Position numbers and translations under genes: made by a program. Below, piece by piece: positions 52,566-64,000 of a stretch of 64,000 bases of DNA. The notes beneath the pieces were generated by a model. That model ran no database searches. It had not been told where the DNA came from and saw only the letters and a program-made list of their open reading frames with translations. This DNA is from Portunus trituberculatus (Eukaryota; Arthropoda; Malacostraca; Decapoda; Portunidae). The first letter of the stretch is position 1. Each line of letters begins with the position of its first letter. Where the stretch lies: contig NC_059277.1 of the NCBI RefSeq assembly GCF_017591435.1, positions 1,250,001 through 1,314,000 on the forward strand, given 5' to 3'.

Positions 52566-55500
52566 GTTACTTGCTTGTGATGCGGTGTTCCTGGGTGTTC
52601 GTTACTTCTGTAGTGTGGCAGACACACTATCCTGGCCAGATTTGTGAGCAAGATGAAGAGGTGGGTGGTGGAAGGCATTGGTTAACCAGAGGGGTTTACC
52701 TCAGTGTCAACATCACCACCAAGGTTGTGGTGCATTAATGGAGACAGGTGAAATGAGGAATATTTGCAAGTTGTTTTGTATGGTTTTTCATCTTTTTGGA
52801 TCATGTTCTCCCAACTTGCAAGTGACATGATCACCTTTATCATAGTAATGTTGAAAATTTTTACGTGAAATACTGTGTTATGTGTTGATCTCATAGAGGA
52901 TTGGAATCTGGCAAGATGCTTGAAAGTAAACTGGATTCCAGCATGGTATGAAGTACAGTGGTGCCTTGAGTTGTGTTCCGTGGTGGAGCTTGTGTCTCAA
53001 TTTGCTTGTAACTCAAATCAATATTCCCCATTGAAATTAATTGAAATTCCATTCATCTGTTCTTTTATACTTTGATTCTTTATCTAGACATCCTCCTCCC
53101 CAATAACAACTTTGTCCATCAGCTTGTTCACCACCACAATAATGATCTACTGGTTAACTTACTGCTCACTGCCTGCTGTCTCAGTGATGAACTATACAGC
53201 TTCACTACACCACCACTCCTGAACTGATATATATATATATATATAATGACCTGATGTTTAGTTTTCCTTTACTTTTCCATGCAATCTTTCATCTGATAAC
53301 AGTAAAAATAATATCTGGAAACTTTATGCTGATAATTATGCACCATGGTTATGACTGTTGGAATCATATTGTTTACCATATGGGTTAAGCATTTAATATT
53401 CAAAGCAAGGTATAGCTGAACAAAAAGCAAGTTATTACAATTATATAAATATCCTACATGACTGTAGTAAATAAAATAAAGGTAGTGGCCTAGTCACAGA
53501 GGCAAGGTGAAGAATGCATCCTGCTTGCTGAGTATGGTACCTCAATGGCACACCACTCTGGCAGATGAGTACTCTTTCTAGAGATCTTGCTGTGTTAACA
53601 TACCAAATTATCAATTAGCATTCAGGTCTTTCCTCATGTAATGCAGAAACTTTTTTCCAGTGTCAGCTCAAAGGTTACTGAAAATAATAATAAACCTAGT
53701 GTCAAAGAATTTGGAACTATTTTGTAAATTCAACTATTCATATTGGTTTCTGTTGTAAATCTAATCTATCATATTAGCTTTGTTTAATTGTATTGAGTTA
53801 TACAGTCAAGTAATACCAAGGAAAATGGTCTATCTTGAACTAGAAGTGAACTGAGATGAATACACAAACATAAAATGCTGAGGCAAGTATGAATGACAGA
53901 AAAGAGAGTGAGAAAGGTTATAACCAATAAGGATAGCTGTTACAAACAGCTATCCTTTGCATAGTGCAATGCTGCATTAATGTTACTGCTTTATCATAAC
54001 AACTTGCTATCAAGTATTTCAAGACGTTTTTGCTCTCTGCAGATTTGTCTTGGCTAGCCCAGATGCACTGCTGCTGGTCCTGGTGGGTCTCATATTGTCA
54101 CACACTACTCCAAGGAAAGCAAGTCTTCTGTGCCACCTTCACACACTTGAGGAAGAACTGCATGAAATCTCTCTATTAATGTATTGTTAAATACTTCAAT
54201 CATTGTTTTGTCATTCATCAAAATTCTAGTTTAATAATTAGGTTTTTGTTGATTAGAAATAGAGTAAGTTTTTAATATAAAATTTAAATATGAAATTTAA
54301 GTTAGCTTGATTCAGAAAGGCAGGTATAGTGACACATTTACAACAACAGCTGTATTTGAGGAAAAATTGAGGAAATAAAGATGCTTATAGCTCCCCTGTA
54401 GCATAAATATGTATCCTGAAAGAACTGGAAGAGCCAATTAGAGGAAGGTGATTATATTAACCATTATAAACTAGATTGATATGAAATAACACACAAATTT
54501 AAATTAGCTTTGGCTCTATGAATTAAGATAAGTGGAAGTTGATATTAAATGCTTTCTTCACCAAGCCCCAAAATTGTATTCAGATTCATCTATTTTTTAA
54601 TCTTAAACTTCATTATGTGGATGCTTGTCAGATGTATAGAACAGTTATCTTATTTCATGACTTAATTGGCAAGTTCCTGCCAGATCTGTAAAATAAATCA
54701 TTCTACAGATCATGGGGATGAATCTGTGGGAGAACATGGAAGAAAAATGAAAGCATTGTGGTGTAAAACAAAGAAAATAAAGAGGAAACAAAGGAGTGCA
54801 ATTCTAGATGCAGGGCCTGCCAGAACCTTGCAGCTTCTTTTTATTTTTTTTATTTTTTATTTTTTATCTAAGAATATGTTCTATTGAGGCAGTTGCTTGA
54901 AAAGTATCTATAATAGACAGGGAAGATAGCAAGAATGGTGAAATGTTCATGGATTGTTAAATGTGTGAATTTGTAAAGAATGAAAATTATAATATACATG
55001 AAGTGAAGGCGAATTTGAGCAAAATTATTTTTTTAGTGTAAGGAGAAAAGTTACATAATACTGGGAAAACAATGGCTTAGTAGATGATGAGAAATGCATT
55101 TGTGTTTACTGGACACCCTGAGAAAGATGACTATAGAATATGGCTAACATGAAGATCTTAGAAGAGGAAGATCACTAGGAATATATTCTTAGGGAGGGAA
55201 GGTAAAAATTGAAGCTATTCATCACTTAACTGGTATACATGTGTAACATTTTCAACACTTACAGTTATAAAATTGTTATTAAAAAGTACAAGAATTCGTA
55301 GATACACTAGTTCAAAATGATTGACCATAAGCAGGTAATTGAAGCGGGTAACAATGGATGCACCTGCGTGTGGAGCATCTCGTGTTTATGTAGTGCTGCT
55401 CAGACAGTACGTGTATGAGTCGTGTCCATATCAGGTGACATTACAAATTAATAATGAATAAATAAATTTTTTTTTGAAATGGTCATAATTAGTTTCTTGC

Positions 55501-55986
55501 AGTATCCACGTTGTTAAACAATCCTGCAACACTACTAAGCATTAAGACGTATTTGCCCATTTCCTAAAGCTGTGTACATTTTTTCATAAGATTTCTTTAC
55601 TGATTTTGAAGTACGTATGATTAATGTCTCAGATTCATGTGTAATAGTAAGATTTTGTCTGTGAATATCTTGAAATTCTAAATTTCAGTTCCAGAAAGAA
55701 AATACAGAGGTAAAAATAATGTGGAGACTGGTTCAATAAACATGAAGTGAACGCTCCTCTACCGCAGGGAACATCCAGTAGATAAGTAGAAACACACATA
55801 TCTGAAAACAAACAACAAATAACATCGAATTACAATTACCTTACTACGACATTACGATAGCATAAAAAAAATAATGGACTCGATTAGGTAGATGATAACT
55901 GCCTAACGACAGAGCTTGCTAAATCAGCACTTGATAGATACCACATCACCTTGATTAAGCTGAGCCCAGTGGGGGTGAGCGTACGG
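52566..55986. other. Intergenic stretch before phnX
   Basis: No supported gene. 52956-53080 starts TA|CAGTGGTGCCTTGAG, like the end of a mariner-type MITE, but its other end was not found. 54040-54178 follows a good acceptor (ctctgcag) and is open for about 45 codons (SWLAQMHCC and on), a possible orphan exon that I cannot assign. Confidence 0.35.
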
Positions 55987-56181
55987 TATTATATAGCAAC
56001 TACAGCTCGCTTGGGGACGGATAATAGCCACTGGACACGTCGACAATCTGTCTTGCACACTTAAGATTCTCACCCTTGTGTTGCCTTGATCGCCGCGCGG
56101 AGATCAGTACAGAGTACGCCACACCATTCTGTGAGTCTTTAGTGACTGAAGGTGCTGAAGGACATCACTTTTCTTTCAACA
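55987..56181 (+). promoter_or_regulatory. Possible phnX promoter and 5' UTR
   Basis: A TATA-like element (tattatatag) lies at 55987-55996, about 185 bp before the proposed ATG. It is followed by a relatively GC-rich stretch at 56080-56125 (gatcgccgcgcggagatc). A start near 56020 would give a 5' UTR of about 160 nt. This rests on motif position alone. Confidence 0.25.
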
Positions 56182-57322
56182 ATGGAGCTCTATACAACTA
56201 AAAGTAAGTGGTGAAGCTTCAGTCTTGCATACAGAACTCGTGTCTCCCTGTATAATGCTGTTAACAAATGTGGTATTACATGTATTGTTTTAAACATATT
56301 TCACCATAGTAACTTAACATCTATCTAGCATTATATTATATTGACATTATAGTCAGTGCCTTATAAGGAAATAAGTCGTGTCCGTTCATCTATAATAACT
56401 ATTGTGTGAATATATCTATAACGGACTCATTCACTACACAGTTAACATCATAATCACAGCAAGATTAAACTACCATTATACTATTTTGTGGTTCGAATTT
56501 ACAGGGTTATCATGGCAAGATTACACTAGACCAGTAGGTTGTGTTGTGAATTTACGTGCCTCTCCTGACTGCGGTGTTGATTGCTATATGATGGGAATGT
56601 AAGGGACAGTGAACTGGAGAGATAGATACAACGAAAATAGTAGATTTTTAGTTTACTCGTTGGACAGACATCACTTGAAGCTGCAAGAAGACCAACAAAT
56701 GATTGTTGCCACTCAGTGATTGCTAGCTAACATGGCCGATAACACTAACTTTCATTATGAATCTACTATCTAGTCTTAATTGGTATTAGAAAACACTGTC
56801 TTTCCTAAATGCGTGAACCAATGCGCGAAACTGCTTAATTGGGAACTAGTCTGAGCAGCAACGCCCCCAGTGGGATAACCTTGAGCATACACCAAGCTTG
56901 GCTTACAGGGATCAGCGCCGCTTTCTCTGCTGCGGCCAGTGCTGCCAGGTCAAGTTGCGAACTTTACCGTAAATACACTTTTGATATTACCTTGTTTGCT
57001 TTAGAATTACCCTGTTTGTTAAAAATCTATTTTATTAAAGATCATTTTCATGTATGTATATGTAAGAAATATTACCATAATATGTACGGTGATGAAATAA
57101 TAACTTCAAATTAAATAATGTACGTTACCCTAATAATGGTCTAATTACCATAAAACAAGGTAATTACTATGCACCTGATGGCACAATGATTCGAGTGGCT
57201 GCGACTGCCGTAGGCACGTAGCCTGACGGCTGACTCATCTGTCGACGTCGCCTCCTTAGGGTTGCCAATTCACTTGACAACACAGCCACGCCCTAACTTG
57301 CCATCGCGAGTCTCCCTCAATC

Positions 57323-57419
<97 letters not shown>

Positions 57420-57742
57420 AGAAAAAAATAGTAAAAAACGCAGCTCATTTACAATAACTGCCTTGCAATGGTGACGGACCGACGGTGCCCTTGTACAACA
57501 AACACTCAAATAGATAAGCGTAACATTAATAGTGTTATCAGGTGACACCACAGGGAAGGACTTAAAGACTGAAATAGAAAAATTCAAAGACCCCCTGAGG
57601 TGCTTACCAAGATAGTGGCTCTCTTGGCCTTTTACTGGTTGGCTCTTGGGTGAAGTTTTGTTATGAAACGAGGCCATTCGATAAACAGTCCTGCATGTTG
57701 AGTGGAGTGTTGTGATAATTCAAACGTGTTTCCACTAGGTAG

Positions 57743-57805
<63 letters not shown>

Positions 57806-57954
57806 GGTTCACTCGTGAACAGTCCGTTGATGTAGTACGCAGTGGTGGTGGTGGTTATATATTTCCTTAATCCTTTCGTTTTTCATTTATTTGTGCATTA
57901 CGTTTATTGTTTAGCGGAATGAAATTATTGCTGCTGCTGCTGCTGCTGCTACTG

Positions 57955-57985
<31 letters not shown>

Positions 57986-59504
57986 AGTATATTCAGCGCA
58001 ACGTAAAATAATCATTAGGGTGCGGCACCAGTTTGATAGAGTCCACATTTCATCGGCCCGTCCATAGCAAGACTGCGTGTGTGAGGGCAGGTCAGGTCAC
58101 TCAGGTGGAAGTAAAGACAAGGTCGCGCTCCTCCGTTCATATGTTACGTTTAGGATGTGGGCAAAACTTATACAGAAAACACGCTTTGATTTTTCCCTCA
58201 GTGATGATGTGGAGCGAAAGTTAAGGCGGGTTCACACGTGCCAATTTGCGACTGAGAATTTACGCAGGTTGAGTTTCCGTTTGCAACTACTTTCTCCAGT
58301 CGCTAGGCACCGATTTTGAGCTGGAAACTCTATGTACGTAAAATTTCAGTCGCAAATTGGCACGTGTGAACCCGCCTTTAGAATGATTTCGGAAATAACT
58401 TTGAAAATACATAAATTTATATACAGGATGAGGAGGTTGAGAAAAAAGGCAAGCCGGTGATCTATGGAAATGTGATAGTAGTGGAGGAAACCCGTGAGAC
58501 CCCAAGACCACACCCAAACGACCATTTTGCGCTGCGCTGAGAATAGGCGTTGTTAGTGGCGTCATGGCAAGACCAAACACGTTTGCGTTTTTACTGAACA
58601 CAATGCTGAGGAGACCGTCGGTGATGCCAGACGACCGCGATCTCAATTCTATGGAGATGTTATTGTACACCTCAGTCGCTTGGGTGTCCTGATTGGCTGA
58701 AAAGCGTTTGCCAAACGCCAACAAACACTAATGCTTCTACGATGTGTGACAACAAGGACAACTTACAACATAGTACGATATAGTCTCGTTAATGTACGAC
58801 TTGACTTACGACATCTTACGACAGGCCAAAAACCGTTAAAATGACGTCATTATTGCAGGCGACAACCCTTCTACGACCGTCGGGGACGTCGCAGTAAAAA
58901 AAAAAAAAAAAAAGTAGTGTGACCCCAACATTACCAAGCAACATTTCAACAGCTCTAAAACAACTTTACGAGAAATGGCTGTGTTAAGCTTCTGTCTGTT
59001 TGGAAATAGGATTGCTTGAAAGAATGCAGAGGCTACATTAAAACCATCTTGTTACCATCAATTCTAAGGTTTTCTAAGGTTTTCCAAGCGTCTAGCTCAC
59101 AAAGACTTGTCACTGATCGATATTTTAAACAACCAATATTTTATACAATCCATTCTCTGAACCTCGAAGGGTCGTCATTGCAGTATTTGTTCATAAACTC
59201 AGAGATGACTTCCATCTGTATTTAATGGTAAAGGTTTACTAGATTTTCACTTGATAGTTGACTTTATTCTAATTTGATGATCTGACCTACTGGCTAAAGT
59301 GTTTCCGTGGCTTCATCTTTGTTCTTTGTGGATCTTGATTGGAAATGTTGAAGATTTACTTGATTCTCTCTTGATCTGACCCAGTGATCTAATGTTTCCG
59401 TGGTTTACTCGCCTGACAGATGACGTGCTGGTGAACCCGAGGAGCGAGTATCGAGTCACCAGGAGGTACCACGGGAAGGTGAAGGCAGTGGTGTTCGACT
59501 GGGC

Positions 59505-59571
<67 letters not shown>

Positions 59572-60605
59572 TTTACAAGTCTAATGAATTCCATGTCTTT
59601 AAATTGAAAATATATTAAGGTAAGAACTCAACTACTAGATATTGAGAGCCTCTTCCACTTGATTGACATATTAATAAAGTGTCATTTTCACCTTGGTTTA
59701 CAGGTACGGTGATTGACTGCGGCGTGTTCTCTCCTGCCGGTGCCTTCATGGAGCTGTTCAAGGAGGAAGGCGTTGAGGTGACCAGCGAGGAGGCTCGGGG
59801 ACCCATGGGCATGCACAAGCGGGTAACCACACTGCCACTTCACCTGTTGGATGGGGAACAGTTTAATATGAAATATGAAATCATCTTACTTTGTCCGATA
59901 AAATATTTAAATTCATCATTTCCCTAAAATCCTGACTGCTTTTGCCACTTTACCTGCTGGGATGAAACTTTTTTTGATACGAAACAAAACTACCTCATTT
60001 TCCACGATAAAACATTTTAGAATAGTTCGTCACCCATTCTTCCTCATTTTACGTAGAACAATCAACATCCAAACTTTTGTCATTTCATCGGTTGAAGCTT
60101 AAAACTGAAAACTCGGTCTCTTTACTTTCTGAAATAAAACTTTCTGACAGTTCTTCATCATTCTGTTCTCCCTCACTTCTTTTATGACTCTCTCCCCATA
60201 GGATATACTATACACCCTATACACCTTATCTAATGCATTAAGAAAAAGTTTCCATGTAGCTAAAACTACACGAGTTTTAATGGTGTTTTTACGGTATTAG
60301 GGACAAACTAACAAAACATCTACATTAACAGGAGAAACAGTCTTAAAAAACAAGTTAGTCATCTCTGTGGCCTTCGAAAATGGTCATGGTGACAGAGAAG
60401 CTATTCTGAATACGAATCAACATCCTGACTCTGCTTTTTCTCGGTCCAGGCTCACATATGCAAGATGCTGGAGATGGAAAGGGTGCGGGGAGCGTGGCTA
60501 CAGAAGAAGGGAGCACCGCCCACAGAGGGAGATATTAATAGAATGTACGCCAAGTTTGTGCCAAAGAACATCGCGGCGCTGCAGACTCATTCCAAGTTGA
60601 TCGAC

Positions 60606-60675
<70 letters not shown>

Positions 60676-62777
60676 ACTTAACATTCTCTTGCACTTCAAC
60701 TTCAAAAATCTTCCATAAAACGTGTTGGAATTATGGAAAAAAAAAAAAAATCAGCCACTGTCAATAACCACACCCTTCCATTCCACACAGGCACGGTGGA
60801 ATGCGTGGAGGAGCTTCGCAAGATGGGCATCAAGATTGGCTCCTGCACAGGCTTCCCTTCAGCCATCGTGGAGAAGCTGAAGCCGCTCGCCGCCGCCCAA
60901 GGCTACGTGCCGGACGTGTATGTGGCTGCTGACGAAGTGCCACAGGCCAGACCGATGCCCTACATGGTGAGTGGCGGCCTGGTGATATTATGCGGTGGTC
61001 TTGTTGATGCTTTTATTTCTTGTGACCTTTTCTTCGTGGTCCAGTGCGCTTGCTTGGGGGAGAAGAGTTCCCAAGCGCATGGGTTTGAATCCTGGCCATA
61101 GTTCGAGGTTCAGGAGGTCAAGACTAGTCCTTATTAGCAATGGTAGATTAATGAAACCGTATGTAAAAACCGGTAAAAAAAAAAAATAAATAAATCTTGA
61201 ATTCTATCCTGGCCTTCTTGTATAGTTTGAAAGTGATCGTGTTGATGCTTCCATTCCCACAATTCAGCATCTTTATTTTATTGATTAATTTATTGATTAT
61301 CATTATTTCTTAACTTTAAGAGGGCCTGGCAACGGACAAAAAAAAAAAAAAAAAAAAAAATAAATAAAAAAAATAAAAATAAAGAAGAACGAGGTAAAGT
61401 TAATTGAAGGTGCACCGGTCCCTAAAGAAACCAGTCCGATAACGTCAGATTAAAATGATAAGTGTCTTGAAAGTAAGGGTTAACAAGATGGTAGATAAAC
61501 AAAAACCATCACATCTGAAGGGGATGGAAGGAAAAACTGACGTAACTTGACATAAGCTAAGAGGTGTATCATGCAAGCCTCCAAACGCTGTGAACTCAGT
61601 ATTTCACACCTATAGCGTATTTGAGACTGGAAAAGCAACCTCTTTTTCCTCTTACAAAAATTAAGAAGTTGAAAAATGAGAGAATAAATGTCGATGCTTG
61701 AATTATTCGGTAAAAAGAAATGAGAGTGACATTCGTACTGCATAGCACAAATTTCCTAGCTAGTTTCTGGAACTTCCTACCTGCTTCTGTATTTCCATCT
61801 TCTTTTATAACCTGAACTCATTGAATAGGAAGGTTTCAAGACGTTTCCTACACTTCTAGCTAACTCTTTCGGACCTGCTCGGGACTGACATCTAAGTGGG
61901 TCTTTTTGTTGCCCTTGGCCAGATTTCCCCTCTTACATAAAAAAAAAAAAAATAAATAAAGTAAAACTAGTAAATAACGTGACAATTCCTGCTGTGTTCA
62001 GGTTTGGCTCAATGCAATACGCCTGGACGTGAACCCGATCGAGGCTGTGGTGAAGGTGGACGACACGGTGGACGGCATCAAGGAAGGCATCACCGCGGGA
62101 AGCTGGACCATCGGGGTGGCCAGGACGGTGAGTGCCAGCTTGGGATCGTATTAACCCCTTCAGTACTAAGACGCATTTTTTACCATGAGTTTTGGATACG
62201 ATTCGATGATTTTATTTACATTAGGAAGGGTCTATGGAGGTCAGAAGAGTAATGGCCAGAGTCTTTGCTATTTTAGTCCCTACACAAGTTTCTGAAACTG
62301 TATATAATCACCAAATAGTAAGCAGAATAAGTATGAAAACGCGGCGTGGTACTGAAGAGGTTAAAGTTCCATCACCAAGCTTCTTTCAATAGGTTTTTTA
62401 GATTGTGTGGGATAATTTTAAGTGTATTTTCATGATTCCAGTGTGAGTTTCAGAGGGTTTTTTTGATGGTCCAAAGTAACCGTTCGTGATAATTCATTTT
62501 ATACTCGTGTGATGTTTAATTTCAAAGCGCTGAGGAATGGAAGATTGTAAGTTTTAAGCCGATTCAGAAGTGTTGAATTAATCTTGATTTTGTTCAGAAT
62601 GACTCGCTCTTCATTTGGTGTACTTATAGTCTTACACTTTTTTTTTCTTTTTATTAATCTTGCTATTCTTTCTTTGTCATTATTCTGTCCAGCTAATGTT
62701 TTTGGCTGCTTTTTTTTTTTTTTCTGGCCATCATATTTTTCCTATATTCCTTTTGCTTCTGAGTCTTCGTGTGTTTT

Positions 62778-62856
<79 letters not shown>

Positions 62857-63204
62857 GTCCACCGTTTTAATTTTCACAATTATGTTACATCCACATTCTT
62901 CTTTTCTCTTATTTTCTCACTATTGTTTTCTCCAGTTCACATTATCCACCTTACTCTCACTTCAGTTTCCTGTTCCGCTTACGATCACTATAACTCTCTT
63001 CCTTGTGTTCCTCAGGGCAACTATGTGGCGGCAACGGAGGAGCAGCTGGCCACGATGCCTCTTCAGGATCTTGAGTGGCGACTGAACAGAGCGTATGATC
63101 TTCTGCATGACGCCGGCAGTCACTACGTGGTGGACTCGGTCAAGGACGTCCCGGCGGTGGTCAGGGATATCAACAGACGCCTGGCTTTGGGGGAGAGGCC
63201 TTGA
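56182..63204 (+). CDS. phnX: Phosphonoacetaldehyde hydrolase (phosphonatase, PhnX-type HAD enzyme)
   Basis: The family hydrolyses phosphonoacetaldehyde to acetaldehyde and phosphate, the carbon-phosphorus cleavage step after transamination of 2-aminoethylphosphonate. Exons: 56182-56203, 59420-59506, 59704-59822, 60450-60606, 60791-60966, 62002-62127, 63016-63204. They total 876 nt (291 residues) with matching phases. Visible motifs: HAD motif I VVFDWAGTVID with nucleophile Asp; PMGMHKR, whose Lys matches the Schiff-base lysine of bacterial phosphonatase; motif [17 protein letters not shown]; motif [16 protein letters not shown]-terminal [11 protein letters not shown] and GERP. Bacterial enzymes have about 265-275 residues, so the N-terminus is about 25 residues longer. 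The first exon (MELYTTK plus one base) was chosen for its ATG context, gtaagt donor and phase match with exon 2; it is less certain than the rest. Function in animals is inferred from homology. Confidence 0.93.
57329..57419. repeat. (TA)n with short (AC)n in phnX intron 1
   Basis: TA repeats (57329-57409) pass into AC repeats. Confidence 0.95.
57744..57986. repeat. (GT)n 57744-57800 and (CTG)(CTA)n 57928-57986 in phnX intron 1
   Basis: A GT tract and a compound trinucleotide tract, both intronic. Confidence 0.94.
58224..58377. mobile_element. Harbinger-type fold-back MITE, 154 bp, TSD TTA
   Basis: Both arms begin AGGCGGGTTCACACGTGCCA and stay nearly identical for about 40 bp (continuing ATTTGCGACTGA). 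The TSD is TTA on each side (58221-58223 and 58378-58380). It is too short to encode protein. It lies in the first intron of phnX. Confidence 0.85.
59507..59568. repeat. (GT)n beginning at the phnX exon 2 splice donor
   Basis: The exon ends TGGGCAG and the intron is GT repeats from its first base, so the donor is the first repeat unit. Other GT units could in principle serve as donors; those offset by multiples of 6 would keep the frame and add Val-Cys pairs. Confidence 0.94.
60607..60672. repeat. (GA)n beginning at the phnX exon 4 splice donor
   Basis: The exon ends at 60606 and the donor is gtgaga, the start of 66 bp of GA repeat. Confidence 0.94.
61036..61195 (+). mobile_element. Second tRNA-related SINE family with A-rich tail
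   Basis: The segment begins with an A-box-like tggtccagtgcgc, has a stem-loop (gcttgcttggg with cccaagcgc) and a B-box-like gggtttgaatcc, then an unrelated body and an A-rich end (taaaaaaaaaaaataaataa). It lies in a phnX intron. It differs from the CA-tailed SINEs. Confidence 0.55.
61745..61965 (+). repeat. Dispersed LINE 3'-end copy with A-rich tail
   Basis: The sequence reads [13 protein letters not shown] in one frame and continues aggtttcaagacgtttccta and ttgttgcccttggcc, then ends in a poly(A)-like tail at 61939-61960. It is homologous to 5400-5590. It lies in the phnX intron 60967-62001. Confidence 0.6.
62151..62364. mobile_element. piggyBac-like MITE copy 3, both TTAA ends intact
   Basis: TTAA (62151-62154) precedes CCCCTTCAGTACTAAGACGC; the right end gcggcgtggtactgaagagg precedes TTAA (62361-62364). 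The arms are inverted repeats of about 16 matching positions. It lies in the last intron of phnX. TTAA targets and CCC-starting termini are piggyBac hallmarks. Confidence 0.78.
62781..62854. repeat. (CT)n upstream of the last phnX exon
   Basis: A 74-bp CT tract 160 bp before the acceptor at 63015, in a pyrimidine-rich stretch. Confidence 0.95.
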
Positions 63205-63421
63205 GGGGAGAGAGTCGAGAGACAGCTAAGGGATGGGGTGCGAGAACAAAACATTTGGTACTTAGGGAAAGGAAATCGAACAGAAATTGAAGCTGTATAA
63301 GGAATAATTTTAATTGAAAGATGAAATGAACACAAAAAAGAGTAGAAGGGAACACGAACTGGAACCAGAAAAGCGAAAAGAAACAAATAATGAGAAAAGT
63401 ATGGAAAAAGAACAAAAACTG

Positions 63422-63629
63422 AATAAAATATATATAAACTGAAAGAAATCACAGCTCTATTATGAAAGTGGAAGATAACACAACACGAGAGTACAAAGGC
63501 CAGTCAAGAGCACGTCATCTCTATCCCCATACGTTGAGGCAGCTCACGTCAGGACGACTGGTGATGCTTAAACATTTCCATTACGAAAATACACATATCA
63601 AAACTTATTTCCATTACAATTTAAATAAA
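63422..63629 (+). terminator. Candidate phnX polyadenylation signals
   Basis: AATAAA occurs at 63422-63427 and again at 63624-63629, 218 and 420 bp after the phnX stop codon, within A/T-rich sequence with no open frame. Either could end the transcript. Confidence 0.45.
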
Positions 63630-63736
63630 ATGATATGAACGCACTATGTTTCTTTCTCCTGTCTTGTCACTAATTTGCAACAGTGAAAAGAACCTAAACG
63701 AACAGAAAAATATCGCCTCATAGTACAATATTTCCC

Positions 63737-63770
<34 letters not shown>

Positions 63771-64000
63771 CGCTTGCCATTAATTTTAACCCACAATGAA
63801 TTCTAACATTCGTCTTCCAAGAGACTAAATATACACCAAGATGGATGGAGTTACTGAGGGAGTGCCAGACGCTGAACAAATAAGCGAATGATGAAAAAAA
63901 AAAAAAAAAAAAAAAAAAAAAGCAACAACTAAAGTCACATGGCACAGGAAAAAAATCCAGAAAATTCCAATTAATTCTGAAATGAATAGCAAAAGTAACA

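Noticed and set aside
54040..54178. Terminal exon of an unknown gene
   Set aside because: The acceptor is good and about 45 codons are open, but no upstream partner exon or family motif was recognised.
58287..58724. Minus-strand 145-codon gene
   Set aside because: It overlaps the Harbinger-type MITE, has no recognised motif and lies within a phnX intron.
62584..63204. Separate 206-codon gene
   Set aside because: Its useful part is the last phnX exon (63016-63204); the rest is open (CT)n intron sequence.

Overview
The window looks like nuclear DNA of an arthropod, most likely a decapod crustacean and possibly a crab. The evidence is intron-rich genes with GT-AG junctions, very long dinucleotide tracts of (CA/TG), (GA/CT) and (TA), tRNA-derived SINEs tailed by (CA)n, and relics of LINE, Penelope, hAT, PIF/Harbinger, piggyBac, pogo/Tigger and Merlin elements. 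The species assignment is inference. No prokaryotic operon, CRISPR array or functional-looking tRNA was seen.

Three multi-exon genes could be assembled by hand from splice junctions and reading-frame continuity. (1) Positions 1231-21803, plus strand: the last 28 coding exons of a large atypical cadherin. It has about ten EC repeats, a membrane-proximal domain, one transmembrane helix and a cytoplasmic tail ending TTEL, a class I PDZ ligand like the C-terminus of cadherin-23. The 5' part lies before the window. Two single-base indels (about 1297 and 10806) break the frame. (2) Positions 41024-45755, minus strand: a six-exon, 249-residue CDP-alcohol phosphatidyltransferase with the complete family motif, most like phosphatidylinositol synthase. 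(3) Positions 56182-63204, plus strand: a seven-exon, 291-residue phosphonoacetaldehyde hydrolase (PhnX-type HAD enzyme), a phosphonate-degrading enzyme best known from bacteria.

Genes 2 and 3 are divergent and about 10 kb apart. Between them are a LINE 3' end, an intact 288-codon Merlin/IS1595-type transposase gene and a tandem SINE array. Because (2) handles lipid head groups and (3) breaks down 2-aminoethylphosphonate-derived aldehyde, a link to phosphonolipid metabolism is worth a test, but proximity is the only evidence.

The stretch 23.4-41 kb is an accessory region of transposon debris. It holds a P-element/THAP-like transposase C-terminus, a 207-bp hAT MITE, a 3.6-kb hAT element with an exact 8-bp target duplication and a nested second element, a Penelope-like GIY-YIG relic, a 622-bp Harbinger-type element, a Tigger relic, a LINE reverse-transcriptase relic, and a 768-bp Harbinger-type element whose only gene is a MADF DNA-binding protein. 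Other notable structures are a roughly 970-bp imperfect palindrome in a cadherin intron, microsatellites that begin exactly at 5' splice sites in several introns, and (CA)n tracts fused to SINE tails.
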